Assembly: GCF_014646635.1 (NCBI RefSeq)
Contig: NZ_BMNQ01000003.1
Span: 78,422 to 142,421, forward strand
Direction: 5' to 3'
DNA length: 64,000 nt
Origin: Lentibacillus kapialis
Lineage (GTDB): Bacteria > Bacillota > Bacilli > Bacillales > Amphibacillaceae
Position numbers and translations under genes: made by a program. The notes under the pieces were generated by a model that did no database searches, was not told the origin of the DNA, and saw only the letters and a program-made list of their open reading frames with translations. Of this stretch, positions 1 to 7,896 are shown one piece after another (within the stretch, counting starts at the first letter, position 1; the number at the start of each line of letters is the position of its first letter).

Positions 1-471
1 TTTTCCAATTGGAAGGCAAATATTGCAGGTGTTGATCTGAATAAGCAATATCCGGCACTCTGGGGAGTTGAAGCAGCACGGAAGCCTGATTCACCCCAGC
101 CCCGGGATTATCCCGGTTCTTGTCCATTATCGGAACCGGAAGCTATAGCAATGGCAGAACTGGCTGGAGAACGAGACTTTTTGCGTGTCAATGCACTGCA
201 TACCCAAGGCAAAGAGATCTATTGGGGTTTTGCAGGTTTGGAACCTCCCCTTTCAGAGTCCATTGTAAATGAATACGCTCGTGTGAGCGGTTATCAGCCC
301 ATACGTTGTATAGACAATTACGCCGGTTATAAGGACTGGTTTATCCGGGAATTCAGACGTTCTGGTTATACGGTTGAATTGGGAATTGGGGTCAATCCGC
401 TGCCATTCAGGCAATTTGAGGAGATTTATCAGGAGACGCTCGGCATTATGCTGGCTAATTTATATTTATAG
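1..471 (+). CDS. M14-family zinc carboxypeptidase, C-terminal fragment
   Basis: The frame is open from the first base, so the gene starts outside the window; 156 C-terminal residues are visible. Matches to the M14 fold seen here are GVDLN followed by KQYP (region of the substrate-binding Asn-Arg), ALHTQGKE (third zinc-ligand His), GYKDWF (substrate Tyr region) and YTVELG (catalytic Glu). The first zinc-binding His and Glu must lie upstream. The pattern best resembles the Bacillus YqgT type, related to gamma-D-glutamyl-diaminopimelate peptidases that trim peptidoglycan peptides; the substrate is inferred. The TAG stop is formed at the junction with a MITE-like element: TA belongs to the target duplication and G is the first base of the element. 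Confidence 0.85.
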   Translation, partial: FSNWKANIAGVDLNKQYPALWGVEAARKPDSPQPRDYPGSCPLSEPEAIAMAELAGERDFLRVNALHTQGKEIYWGFAGLEPPLSESIVNEYARVSGYQPIRCIDNYAGYKDWFIREFRRSGYTVELGIGVNPLPFRQFEEIYQETLGIMLANLYL

Positions 472-626
472 AGGTTGTTCAAAAAGTCCGGTAAACATGA
501 CACTTCGAATTTCTTCGTTGGCTTGTTTCTCCGCCGCTCATGTATCTAAAGGCATACATTCCGCTGCTCGAAACTGCGCCGTCTCGAACTTCTTGGTCCT
601 TTTTATCCTCCTTTTTGAACACGCAC
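471..626. mobile_element. R1 MITE-like element, copy A (with internal insertion)
   Basis: This is one of three copies (others at 27015 and 49822). The ends form imperfect 16-bp inverted repeats with an identical core, GTTCAAAAAG at 477-486 and CTTTTTGAAC at 611-620. It is flanked by a perfect 5-bp direct repeat TTATA (466-470 and 627-631). Unlike the other copies it has about 28 extra bases near 534-561 that contain ATGTAT and ATACAT as an inverted pair. No transposase is encoded, so it would be non-autonomous. Removing the element with one duplication restores a TAA stop for the upstream carboxypeptidase at the same codon. Confidence 0.8.
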
Positions 627-633
627 TTATAAC

Positions 634-690
634 AGATTGTTCAAAACGTGCGATGAATGTGTCTTCTCCTCCTTTTTAACCACTCACTTA
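634..690. repeat. Degenerate short R1-like remnant
   Basis: Directly after copy A, the sequence begins GATTGTTCAAAACG and ends TCCTCCTTTTTAACCACTCAC followed by TTATA. This resembles the two ends of R1 with the middle deleted. It suggests that copy A landed beside an older, shorter relative. The assignment rests on end similarity only. Confidence 0.45.
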
Positions 691-711
691 TAAGTTCAAT
701 GAATTGATTTA

Positions 712-751
712 GAGGTAAAGTAACAGGCTGTACGCCCTGTTACTTTACCTC
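712..751 (-). terminator. Perfect 16-bp stem-loop at end of DUF6501 gene
   Basis: Arms 712-727 and 736-751 are exact inverted complements around an 8-base loop. The stem overlaps the stop codon of the minus-strand gene. The T-tract on the minus side is weak, so termination is inferred from stem strength and position. Confidence 0.6.
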
Positions 752-946
752 TTTAAAATAGTCTTTATAAAATCCGCCAATGCGGTTACTGTTATCAATA
801 ATGAAGTAGAATTCATCCGTTTCATTTTTCACTTCGTACTGTTCGCCCGGCGTTAACTTATTATGAACAATGAATTTTTCAGCATCAGCGTGAACACATT
901 CAATTTTTTTAATTGTTTCATTATCTTCCCACTTTAAATGAATCAC
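740..946 (-). CDS. DUF6501 family small protein
   Basis: The 68-residue protein begins MIHLKWEDNET and contains LTPGEQYEVKNETDEFYF and IIDNSNRIGGFYK. I recognise this layout from a family of small uncharacterised Bacillaceae proteins now called DUF6501. It has no membrane segment or signal peptide and its charge is mixed, so it is probably a small cytosolic beta-rich protein. A purine-rich GAGGGGGA ribosome site lies before the ATG. It is a single gene between the carboxypeptidase (plus strand) and msrAB (minus strand). The function is unknown. Confidence 0.8.
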   Translation of the reverse strand: MIHLKWEDNETIKKIECVHADAEKFIVHNKLTPGEQYEVKNETDEFYFIIDNSNRIGGFYKDYFKEVK

Positions 947-992
947 GTTGGTCGTCCCCCTCTGCTAGTTTACATAATTAAAATAGTGTTAT

Positions 993-1946
993 TTAATCAA
1001 AAAGGTATAAATAATTTTCATAGCCCTTTTCTTTCAGTTCTTCTTTTGGAATAAATTTCATCGCTGCCGAATTCATGCAGTAACGGAGTCCCCCTTTATC
1101 TTGCGGCCCGTCTTCAAATACATGCCCCAAGTGGGAGTCCGCATTCCTGCTTCTAACTTCAGTCCGAATCATTCCATGACTTGTGTCAGTTTTTTCCTTA
1201 ATCTGGTATGGGTCTGCCGGCTTAGTAAAGCTCGGCCAGCCACAGTTTGCATCAAATTTATCATGTGAAGAGAATAGGACGTCGCCGGAAATAAGATCCA
1301 CATAGATTCCTTCGTCCTCATTGTCCCAGTATTCATTCGCAAAAGGACGTTCCGTTCCGTTCTCCTGCGTAACACTATATTGGATTGGTGTGAGTTTTGC
1401 TTTCAACTCAGATTTATCGGTTCCGTGTTTCCAGTTTTCTTTTATAAAGTCTTCCCTTCCTGATCCTTTTTTGTACAACCGATAGTGGAATGATTGTTTT
1501 TTATAGTAGTCCTGATGCTCCTCCTCAGCTCTATAGAAACGCTTTGCCGGAAGAATGGGCGTCACAATTGGTCTGGAAAATTTACCGCTTTGCTCGAGTT
1601 TTTGTTTGGATTGCTCAGCTATTTGCTGTTGTGTGTCATTGTGATAAAAAATAGCTGTCTGATACGATTCACCTCTATCATTGAATTGACCGCCGGAATC
1701 GGTCGGATCAATTTGCTGCCAAAACGTATCAACAAGCTGTTCATATGACATTATATCCGGATTGAATGTTATTTGGACTGCTTCAACGTGACCCGTTGTA
1801 TCTGAACAAACCTGTTCATATGTGGGAGCTTCAACATGACCTCCTGTATAACCTGATACAACATTTTCGATACCGGGCCGCTCATCGAACGGTTCGACCA
1901 TGCACCAAAAGCAACCTCCGGCAAATGTAGCTAATTCAGTCGACAT
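993..1946 (-). CDS. msrAB: Bifunctional peptide methionine sulfoxide reductase MsrA/MsrB
   Basis: The 317-residue fusion repairs oxidised methionine in proteins. The N-terminal MsrA domain (about 1-155) carries [11 protein letters not shown] with the catalytic Cys and reduces the S epimer. The C-terminal MsrB domain (about 180-317) has [17 protein letters not shown] and [11 protein letters not shown] with the catalytic Cys and reduces the R epimer. B. subtilis encodes the two activities as separate adjacent genes; here they are in one frame with a short linker. The ATG is preceded by GGAGGTATACT. It is likely cytosolic, using thioredoxin as reductant (family knowledge). Confidence 0.95.
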   Translation of the reverse strand: MSTELATFAGGCFWCMVEPFDERPGIENVVSGYTGGHVEAPTYEQVCSDTTGHVEAVQITFNPDIMSYEQLVDTFWQQIDPTDSGGQFNDRGESYQTAIFYHNDTQQQIAEQSKQKLEQSGKFSRPIVTPILPAKRFYRAEEEHQDYYKKQSFHYRLYKKGSGREDFIKENWKHGTDKSELKAKLTPIQYSVTQENGTERPFANEYWDNEDEGIYVDLISGDVLFSSHDKFDANCGWPSFTKPADPYQIKEKTDTSHGMIRTEVRSRNADSHLGHVFEDGPQDKGGLRYCMNSAAMKFIPKEELKEKGYENYLYLFD

Positions 1947-2054
1947 AGTATACCTCCATTCAAGGTTATCCTATGCTTATTTTTTCGTTTTTAACAAAAA
2001 AATTCAAATCATATGCTTGTGTTGAGAGGATTTCTCACGATTTATGATAGCTTT

Positions 2055-2504
2055 TTAAATAAACAATTTAGGAGTTGATTCACCCGATTGTACTGCATCC
2101 CAGTTCACCTCGCCCACATTGTTTGCTTCTTCGTCGGATGAATATGCCGTTCCTGCTTCGTGTTCGTTTTCAAGTTGATATTGATCTGTTTCAGAATCGT
2201 TTTCATTCAAAGCCTTCATTAGTTTAAACAGCATTGGCAGGTTTCTTACCATTGGTCCATACTGCTGTACAAGCGGTGCTGCTTGTTGAACAACGTTTAA
2301 TACTTGCTGCACATTACTAAGTTTGTGGGATATGCCGCTGATTCGCTCTGGTGATAACAGATTTTGAGATGTTTGAGGTGATAGTAACCGCCGTAACCCT
2401 CTTCCCTCATGTTGTTGAGGCGGTACGGTGGGGTTTCCCGGGGGAAAAGCCTGGTGCGGCATCATACCACTGTTGGGATACTGTTGCTGGATAGGCCATA
2501 CCAT
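2055..2504 (-). CDS. YqfQ/VrrA-like protein
   Basis: The 149-residue protein has a Gln/Pro-rich N-terminus, a central helix-prone segment with QQYGPMVRNLPMLFKLMKAL, an acidic linker, and the C-terminus STPKLFI. The GPMVRNLP segment and the closing TPKL(Y/F)I are shared with YqfQ/VrrA proteins of Bacillus, whose Gln/Pro-rich part varies in length between strains. It has no signal peptide. A clear AAGAGGAGAA site precedes the ATG. The function is not established; a spore or cell-surface role is sometimes suspected for the family. Confidence 0.7.
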   Translation of the reverse strand: MVWPIQQQYPNSGMMPHQAFPPGNPTVPPQQHEGRGLRRLLSPQTSQNLLSPERISGISHKLSNVQQVLNVVQQAAPLVQQYGPMVRNLPMLFKLMKALNENDSETDQYQLENEHEAGTAYSSDEEANNVGEVNWDAVQSGESTPKLFI

Positions 2505-2710
2505 TATAATTCTCCTCTTTTCATAAAGTCTTTTAGGTTATTGTACGTAAGCAGTACATAATAGTGTAGGCAGTTATCCGCAGTTTACTCTAAAAATGGT
2601 GTCCCCCGTATGCAGGAAATAATTAAAAAATGCGCGGTATTCCTCTTGTTTTATGGAACCGAGTACCTAGGTTCGTTTCTTATAAAGTTATTTATTATTT
2701 AGAATTTCTA

Positions 2711-2749
2711 ACGTTAAAAATAAAAGCCTTTGCAGATGATCGCAAAGGC
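2711..2749 (-). terminator. Terminator of the 28-residue membrane peptide gene
   Basis: The inverted pair GCCTTTGC / GCAAAGGC at 2726-2749 is followed on the minus strand by a T-rich run (2711-2725). It sits just downstream of the small ORF at 2769-2855, which supports that ORF being transcribed. Confidence 0.7.
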
Positions 2750-2768
2750 ATATGAATGGTTCACATTT

Positions 2769-2855
2769 TTATCTCTCCTCACTTGATACTTCTGCCGCAA
2801 TAATAAACCCGATTGTCCCCGTCAATAAAATACCAAACACGATGGCAGAAAACAT
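2769..2855 (-). CDS. Predicted 28-residue single-pass membrane peptide
   Basis: Reading the minus strand from the ATG at 2855 gives a 28-residue peptide: MFSAIVFGILLTGTIGFIIA (one hydrophobic helix) followed by AEVSSEER. An AGAAGGG ribosome site lies six bases before this ATG. An alternative ATG at 2873, in frame, lacks such a site. A terminator follows at 2711-2749. I do not recognise the family. Support comes from the ribosome site, the compact membrane-protein composition and the terminator. Confidence 0.55.
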   Translation of the reverse strand: MFSAIVFGILLTGTIGFIIAAEVSSEER

Positions 2856-3052
2856 CTTATTCCCTTCTTTCATATGTTTATATATTTATTATAAATACCA
2901 CAGACTGGTTTGAAATCCTGGAATTATGGCAATTTCATGAATTTTTCAGGCTTTGACGGAATTATTTCCCGGGCAACCGCATAAATTTGCATGATATGAC
3001 AAGTTTTCATCTGATTTTGACGAAAACGAAAGGGTGCTGTCATGCGATCTAA

Positions 3053-3081
3053 TTGTCATGCGAACTTGAGTTCGTTATAAT
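3053..3081 (+). promoter_or_regulatory. Sigma-A promoter with embedded LexA (SOS) box
   Basis: The -35 TTGTCA (3053-3058) and -10 TATAAT (3076-3081) are 17 bases apart. The spacer contains the exact palindrome CGAAC-TTGA-GTTCG (3061-3074), which fits the Bacillus LexA/DinR consensus CGAACN4GTTCG. A repressor bound there would cover the promoter. This implies DNA-damage induction of the YolD-like gene. Confidence 0.85.
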
Positions 3082-3101
3082 GGTACTGAGGTGAAGCAAA
3101 T

Positions 3102-3434
3102 ATGCCAAGAGATCGCGGAAGCATTAAGTGGGCTTCGCTAATGTTGCCTGAGCACACCGAATTACTAAAGGATATGTGGTTGGAAGATGATATAATATCA
3201 AAGCCTGTGCTTGACGAACAGCAAATTGAGCTGTTAAATGGTCAACTGCTGGAAGCTTTGGAACGTCAATCCCCTGTTTGCCTTTGTGTCTATGACAAAG
3301 GCACAATCACAGAGTGGACAGGCATGATTAACAAGCTTAACAGTCATACAAACACCGTTATATTGGCAACTTCTGATCAATCGGTTAAAAAAATTGCTTT
3401 CAGTGATATTTATCAGCTTGTATTTAATGAATAG
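3102..3434 (+). CDS. YolD-like SOS-regulated protein
   Basis: The 110-residue protein begins MPRDRGSIKWASLMLPEH and ends with the IKKIAFSDIYQL-like segment typical of the YolD-like family (B. subtilis YolD, YqjX). These proteins are usually encoded beside a Y-family DNA polymerase (UvrX/YqjW), and the family is thought to act with it in damage tolerance. Here no polymerase gene is adjacent, so this is a solitary copy. The ribosome site GAGGTGAAG precedes the ATG. Regulation by LexA is strongly suggested by the box in its promoter. It converges with yozE through a shared hairpin. Confidence 0.85.
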   Translation: MPRDRGSIKWASLMLPEHTELLKDMWLEDDIISKPVLDEQQIELLNGQLLEALERQSPVCLCVYDKGTITEWTGMINKLNSHTNTVILATSDQSVKKIAFSDIYQLVFNE

Positions 3435-3459
3435 ACCTCGGGTATTGCCGAAGTCTATT
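3430..3459. terminator. Bidirectional terminator between YolD-like gene and yozE
   Basis: The near-perfect inverted repeat AATAGACCTCGG / CCGAAGTCTATT contains both convergent stop codons. It has one mismatch in 12 and a 6-base loop. Confidence 0.7.
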
Positions 3460-3676
3460 CCACATTATTCATTTTATAGGCTTCCCAAAGCTCATCAAAT
3501 ACAGTTAGCGCATTAGCAAACGGGCTGTTCCATTCCAAATAACTGCTGATTGAATCATAGTCCGCTGACTGTTTCGGAAAATCATGGTCATAGAATATCC
3601 AGTCAGCCAGTCTGCTTTTGTCATCCGGCATTTTTTGACCTCTATAAGTTAATGCATAGTGGTAAAAAGACCGCAT
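3455..3676 (-). CDS. yozE: YozE family protein (UPF0346)
   Basis: The 73-residue protein MRSFYHYALTYRG...DDKSRLADWIFYDHDFPKQS...YLE matches the YozE-SAM-like family, a small four-to-five-helix fold resembling SAM domains. The family is common in Bacilli; its function is not known. The length equals the family norm. It has a strong GGGGAGGTCAT site and lies 15 bases downstream of the tatC stop, outside the Tat cassette in the direction of transcription. Confidence 0.85.
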   Translation of the reverse strand: MRSFYHYALTYRGQKMPDDKSRLADWIFYDHDFPKQSADYDSISSYLEWNSPFANALTVFDELWEAYKMNNVE

Positions 3677-3691
3677 ATGACCTCCCCCCCA

Positions 3692-4456
3692 TTATTCAGA
3701 ACTGTTATTCTCCATAAATTCCCGGTGTTTTTTTAACTTTTTGCGGTATACGATTTGGCACAGATAGATACTGATTTCATATAGTAAAATCAATGGTACA
3801 ATTGCAACAAGTTGCAATACAAAATCCGGCGGTGTGATGAATGCCCCGATAATGACAAGAATCAAATATGCATACTTTCGTGTCCGCCGCATGAAATCCG
3901 GAGTCATAATTCCCAGATGAGTAAGGAACATGGCAATAATCGGTATTTCAAAAAATAAAGCAAACGGCAGAACAATCCGAAATAGCAGTTTAAAATACCG
4001 GTCGTACGTGAATATTTCATTGAACATCCCGTCGTTTAATGAAAGTAAAAATGGTATGATAAAATCTACGAAAACAGTATATCCAAAAGCAATGCCGGCG
4101 ATAAATAAAAGAAAAACGACCGGAACATACAGCAGTGTCGCTTTACGTTCACGTTTTGTGAGACCAGGTCTGATAAACAGCCAGACTTGAAGACATAATA
4201 TCGGCAATGTGCCAATCAATGCTGTCACACCTGCCAGCGTTAAATAAACAGATATAAGATCTGTCAAACCGGTAACACTTAATTTGAACGGCAAATCATC
4301 TTCAATAAAACCATAAATAATATCAACGTATATAAACCCAATAACAAAAAATAGAATGAAAAAAACGGCCGTTACGATGAGACGGTTTCTGAGTTCAGAG
4401 AGATGGCCTACGACGTTCATTTCTTTTTCATGATCAAAACGCTGTTCTCCAGACAT
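3692..4456 (-). CDS. tatC: Sec-independent protein translocase TatC
   Basis: The 254-residue protein has six hydrophobic segments and the TatC signature HLSELRNRLI near the N-terminus plus PGLTKRERK in the first cytoplasmic loop. With TatA it forms the twin-arginine translocase, which exports folded proteins. It follows two tatA genes on the same strand. A Tat substrate, the Rieske subunit QcrA, is encoded elsewhere in this window. GGGAGCGTG precedes the ATG. Confidence 0.95.
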   Translation of the reverse strand: MSGEQRFDHEKEMNVVGHLSELRNRLIVTAVFFILFFVIGFIYVDIIYGFIEDDLPFKLSVTGLTDLISVYLTLAGVTALIGTLPILCLQVWLFIRPGLTKRERKATLLYVPVVFLLFIAGIAFGYTVFVDFIIPFLLSLNDGMFNEIFTYDRYFKLLFRIVLPFALFFEIPIIAMFLTHLGIMTPDFMRRTRKYAYLILVIIGAFITPPDFVLQLVAIVPLILLYEISIYLCQIVYRKKLKKHREFMENNSSE

Positions 4457-4522
4457 TGTTCACGCTCCCAATCCAAACATAAAAGAAGATGTAAGGATAC
4501 CCCTACACCTTTGAAAAATCGT

Positions 4523-4711
4523 TCATTTCTTTGATGATTGATCATTCTGGCCGGAATTATCCGATCCAATATCTTTAGTCGCGTTCTTGAATTCTTTAAG
4601 CGAACTGCCGACGGCCTTGCCGATTTCCGGCAATTTAGAAGGCCCGAAGACGATTAAAGCAATGATTAGAATTAAAATTAAACCGGGAATGCCAATACTG
4701 CCTAATCCCAT
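4523..4711 (-). CDS. tatA: Twin-arginine translocase subunit TatA/E (second copy)
   Basis: The 62-residue protein has a single N-terminal membrane helix ([18 protein letters not shown]), the hinge [10 protein letters not shown] and an amphipathic helix followed by a charged tail. It is almost identical to its upstream neighbour over the first 45 residues and differs in the tail, which indicates tandem duplication. It provides the pore-forming component of the Tat system. Its ribosome site is GGAGTGG. Confidence 0.92.
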   Translation of the reverse strand: MGLGSIGIPGLILILIIALIVFGPSKLPEIGKAVGSSLKEFKNATKDIGSDNSGQNDQSSKK

Positions 4712-4730
4712 TTATGACCACTCCGCATAA

Positions 4731-4940
4731 TTATTTATTTTGATCATCTTTTACAATATCTTTCGTCTCTTTCACTTCGTCAGAAACATCACTCGTTAAA
4801 TCTTGAGCTGATTTCTTGAATTCCCGCAATGTATTTCCGGCAGCCTTGCCGATTTCCGGCAATTTCTTAGGTCCAAAAACGATTAAAGCAATGATTAGAA
4901 TTAAAATAAGCCCCGGGAAACCTATACTGCCCAATCCCAT
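4731..4940 (-). CDS. tatA: Twin-arginine translocase subunit TatA/E (first copy)
   Basis: The 69-residue protein begins [17 protein letters not shown] and continues [20 protein letters not shown], a classic TatA. The start at 4940 is chosen because AGAAGGTG lies just upstream and the protein then begins exactly like its tandem copy; a longer reading from 5060 adds residues unlike TatA. The tail is longer and more acidic than in the second copy, so the two may differ in oligomer behaviour or substrate set (inference). Confidence 0.92.
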   Translation of the reverse strand: MGLGSIGFPGLILILIIALIVFGPKKLPEIGKAAGNTLREFKKSAQDLTSDVSDEVKETKDIVKDDQNK

Positions 4941-5085
4941 AAGTGACACCTTCTTTAAGTATATTATAATGCAACGTTTAACTAAATGCAGCGTTCCAAC
5001 GACAGCCCAATTAGCCTGTACACTGCTGGAATTATAACACGACTGGCTGCTTTCCGGCAACTTAAATATGCGTTTTAAACTGTTT

Positions 5086-5664
5086 TTAAAGCCGTTTGGC
5101 CAGTTCGTATTGCTCGGGGTAATTCATATTAAAAAAATGTTTATCCAAAATATGTTTTGGGATGCCATTATAGTTTGTCACATAATTAACTGTAATATAA
5201 TCAAATAATGTTCGTATTTTTTTTTGATCGTTTTCGAGCAGCTGCTGGATTTGCGGGAGTACATGTTTCGTATATATTCCGGATAAAGGGTGCATTCTTT
5301 CATTATACAGTGGAATGACTGCCTGATGACCCTGCAATGACTGAATTAAATGCTGATAAACATCACAATGGATGAATGGCATATCACAAGCAGCAAATAA
5401 ATAAATATCAGCATCGGTATGATACATGGCTGCTTCGATACCGGCCAGCGGCCCCTTGTTCCTAAACCTGTCCTGGAATAAATCCACTTCGAGAAATTGA
5501 TATTCCGCCGGTTCGTTTGTGATAATCGTTACACAATCGCTTAATTTCTTTAATTCATGGGTAATATGTGTGATCACCGGCTTGTCGTCTATTTCCAAAA
5601 AAGATTTGGTTGTGCCCATCCGCGATGATTTACCGCCGGAAAGAATAACCCCGCAAAATCGCAT
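5086..5664 (-). CDS. mobA: Molybdenum cofactor guanylyltransferase MobA
   Basis: The 192-residue nucleotidyltransferase attaches GMP to molybdopterin cofactor. The N-terminal motif [18 protein letters not shown] is the nucleotide-binding loop, and FAACDMPF is the metal-binding Asp region. It is the last gene of a thyA-dfrA-mobA run: its ATG is 3 bases after the dfrA stop and its AGGGTGA site lies in the dfrA end. No other molybdopterin genes are in the window, so molybdoenzyme use must be judged elsewhere. Confidence 0.9.
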   Translation of the reverse strand: MRFCGVILSGGKSSRMGTTKSFLEIDDKPVITHITHELKKLSDCVTIITNEPAEYQFLEVDLFQDRFRNKGPLAGIEAAMYHTDADIYLFAACDMPFIHCDVYQHLIQSLQGHQAVIPLYNERMHPLSGIYTKHVLPQIQQLLENDQKKIRTLFDYITVNYVTNYNGIPKHILDKHFFNMNYPEQYELAKRL

Positions 5665-5667
5665 AAT

Positions 5668-6165
5668 CTATTCACCCTGCCGATCGTATTGCAGAAAATA
5701 ATGATCAAAATAGTTTTTACTATCCCTTCCCCCTTTTTCCCTGCTTGTTAGTCGCCAGTTTGCTTCTGAAAAATTGGGAAAGTATGTGTCCCCTTGGAAA
5801 ACGTCATCAACGAGCGTAATGTATAAACGATCAGCATGTGGCAGGACTTGTTTGAAAATCTCTTCACCGCCAATCACAAATAATTCGTTTTCCGGATTCC
5901 GGAGATTCCATTCTATAATAGTGCTGACATCGTGAATGACCTCAACCCCGTCTGGAAATTTACTGTGTTTTTTTCTGGAAATGATAACATTACGACGATT
6001 CGGAAGCGCCTTTCCAATTGAATCAAATGTCTTCCGACCCATAATGATTGTATGTCCGGTCGTTTTTTGTTTGAAAAATTTCAAATCATTCGGCAAATGC
6101 CACGGTAAATTATTCTGGTAACCTATAACATGATTCCGGTCCATAGCGGCAAGTAATGATATCAT
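5668..6165 (-). CDS. dfrA: Dihydrofolate reductase
   Basis: The 165-residue enzyme reduces dihydrofolate to tetrahydrofolate with NADPH. The motifs MDRNHVIGYQNNLPWHLPND (substrate loop) and FFKQKTTGHTIIMGRKTFDS (NADPH site) are intact, and VIGGEEIF marks the C-terminal cofactor loop. It follows thyA by 20 bases, so it regenerates the folate oxidised by thymidylate synthase. AAAGGAG precedes the ATG. Confidence 0.96.
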   Translation of the reverse strand: MISLLAAMDRNHVIGYQNNLPWHLPNDLKFFKQKTTGHTIIMGRKTFDSIGKALPNRRNVIISRKKHSKFPDGVEVIHDVSTIIEWNLRNPENELFVIGGEEIFKQVLPHADRLYITLVDDVFQGDTYFPNFSEANWRLTSREKGGRDSKNYFDHYFLQYDRQGE

Positions 6166-6185
6166 ATCGACCTGCTCCTTTCAGT

Positions 6186-7142
6186 TCAAACGGCGATTGG
6201 TGCCTTTATCGGAGGATGTGGCTCGTAGCCGAACAATGCGAAATCATCTAATTCAAAATCAAAGATGGACACTTTTTCGGCGTTTATTTTAAGTGTTGGA
6301 AATGCTCGTACATTACGACCAAGCTGTGTTTTTACCTGCTCGACATGGTTCGTATAGATATGAGCATCACCCAAAGTATGGATAAATTCTCCTGCCTCAA
6401 GACCGCATTCATGAGCAATTAAATGTGTCAGTAATGCATAACCTGCTATATTAAATGGTACACCTATGAAAATGTCGGCACTGCGCTGATACAGTTGGCA
6501 TGAAAGCTTGCCATCCGCCACATAAAATTGAAAGAGTGTGTGACACGGTGGCAAAGCCATGCCGGGCACATCTTCCGGATTCCATGCAGAAACGATATGC
6601 CGACGCGAATCGGGATTGTGGCGGATTGATTGAATCACATTTTTTAATTGATCGATTGTTTCATTTTGGGAGGTTTTCCAGGCACGCCATTGTTTGCCAT
6701 ATACATTTCCTAAATCACCAAATTTCTCTGCGAATGCAGAATCGCTTAAGATATTGTCCTTAAAAATCTTCATTTGTTCCTGATAACACTGATTAAATTC
6801 TTCATCCTGATGACTGCGATTCCCAAAATCGGTCATATCAGGACCATTGTAGTCACTGCTTTCAACCCAACGTTTAAAAGCCCATTCATTCCATATATTA
6901 TTGTTGTGCTGCAACAAATAGCGGATGTTTGTATCCCCTTTTATGAACCAGAGCAATTCGCTGGCTATCAGCCGAAATGGTACTTTTTTTGTCGTTAACA
7001 GCGGGAAACCATTAGCCAAGTCAAAACGCATTTGCTGACCAAATACCGAATAGGTTCCGGTGCTGGTCCGATCTGATTTGTTTGTCCCGTTTTTTAATAT
7101 GTAGCGGCATAAATCCAGGTAACTCTGTTCGCCTTTAAGCAT
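6186..7142 (-). CDS. thyA: Thymidylate synthase (ThyA)
   Basis: The 318-residue enzyme makes dTMP from dUMP using methylene-tetrahydrofolate. Visible motifs are the Arg loop [18 protein letters not shown], the catalytic Cys in [12 protein letters not shown], and [19 protein letters not shown] place the start at the ATG at 7142, which has AGAGGTG upstream; an in-frame GTG at 7151 is part of that ribosome site. The length of 318 equals the long staphylococcal form rather than the 264-residue form. It heads the thyA-dfrA-mobA group. Confidence 0.96.
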   Translation of the reverse strand: MLKGEQSYLDLCRYILKNGTNKSDRTSTGTYSVFGQQMRFDLANGFPLLTTKKVPFRLIASELLWFIKGDTNIRYLLQHNNNIWNEWAFKRWVESSDYNGPDMTDFGNRSHQDEEFNQCYQEQMKIFKDNILSDSAFAEKFGDLGNVYGKQWRAWKTSQNETIDQLKNVIQSIRHNPDSRRHIVSAWNPEDVPGMALPPCHTLFQFYVADGKLSCQLYQRSADIFIGVPFNIAGYALLTHLIAHECGLEAGEFIHTLGDAHIYTNHVEQVKTQLGRNVRAFPTLKINAEKVSIFDFELDDFALFGYEPHPPIKAPIAV

Positions 7143-7252
7143 TTTCTTCACCTCTTTTCCTAATCTTAATATACAGATTATATTACGGCAAATGTTACGG
7201 AGTTAGAGAACAACGGCATGGAAACTGAAGAAACTGCACGGGAGATATTATT

Positions 7253-7289
7253 CCGGGCAGAAGATAACTGGACTCTTCTGCCTGGTTTT
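7253..7289. terminator. Stem-loop between HD hydrolase gene and thyA
   Basis: The pair CCGGGCAGAAG / CTTCTGCCTGG flanks a 14-base loop. A T4 tract follows on the plus strand only. It may close the fhs operon despite lacking a minus-side T-run, or act as a plus-strand terminator. Confidence 0.45.
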
Positions 7290-7302
7290 AAATGCTGTTT
7301 GT

Positions 7303-7896
7303 TTATTGCCATTCTCTGAAAAACTGATTCAAATATGTTTCCATAAACCGGTGGCGTTCAACGGCTATTTGGGCAGCAGCATTGGTATTCATTGAGTCTT
7401 TCAGGTGTAATAATTTGTCATAAAAATGCTGAATGGAAGTTCCCCTTTTCCCGTACTCATGCCAGAGAAGTTGACCGTTTGCCGCCCCATATGCAAACGT
7501 CCGTGCAATACCAATGGCGCCAATTGCATCCAGTCTGTCCGCATCCTGAACGATTCTTCCTTCCAATGCAGCTGGCATGTCTCCCTTGCTGAACGAGATG
7601 TCTTCCACAGCTGCGTGTATTCTGTTGATTTCATTCGTTGTATATTCAATGGATTGTAAAAAGTTATTAAGTTCATTTATAGCTTCGGCGGGGCTTGTGA
7701 ACAACTTTCGATCTCCTATATCATGAATCCAGCCAGCCGTCTCACAGATGGACGGATCAGCGTGTTCCTGTTCCGCTAAATATTTTGCCATATAGGCTAC
7801 CCGTTTCATATGATAATAATCGTGTCCTGTGACATCATCATTAAATAGGGTATGCACATAATCACGGATTGCTTCAGTCTTATTGTTTATAGTCAT
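7303..7896 (-). CDS. HD-domain phosphohydrolase (YpgQ-like)
   Basis: The 197-residue protein has the HD metal-binding set: GHDYYHMKRV (first His), AGWIHDIGD (His-Asp pair) and QDADRLDAIGAIGIARTF (distal Asp). It resembles B. subtilis YpgQ and E. coli YedJ, metal-dependent nucleotide or phosphate-ester hydrolases; the exact substrate is unknown. The ATG directly abuts the fhs stop codon, so translation is probably coupled. Confidence 0.85.
   Translation of the reverse strand: MTINNKTEAIRDYVHTLFNDDVTGHDYYHMKRVAYMAKYLAEQEHADPSICETAGWIHDIGDRKLFTSPAEAINELNNFLQSIEYTTNEINRIHAAVEDISFSKGDMPAALEGRIVQDADRLDAIGAIGIARTFAYGAANGQLLWHEYGKRGTSIQHFYDKLLHLKDSMNTNAAAQIAVERHRFMETYLNQFFREWQ

Noticed and set aside
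374..679. 101-residue plus-strand ORF
   Set aside because: It crosses from the carboxypeptidase gene into R1 in another frame and has no ribosome site.
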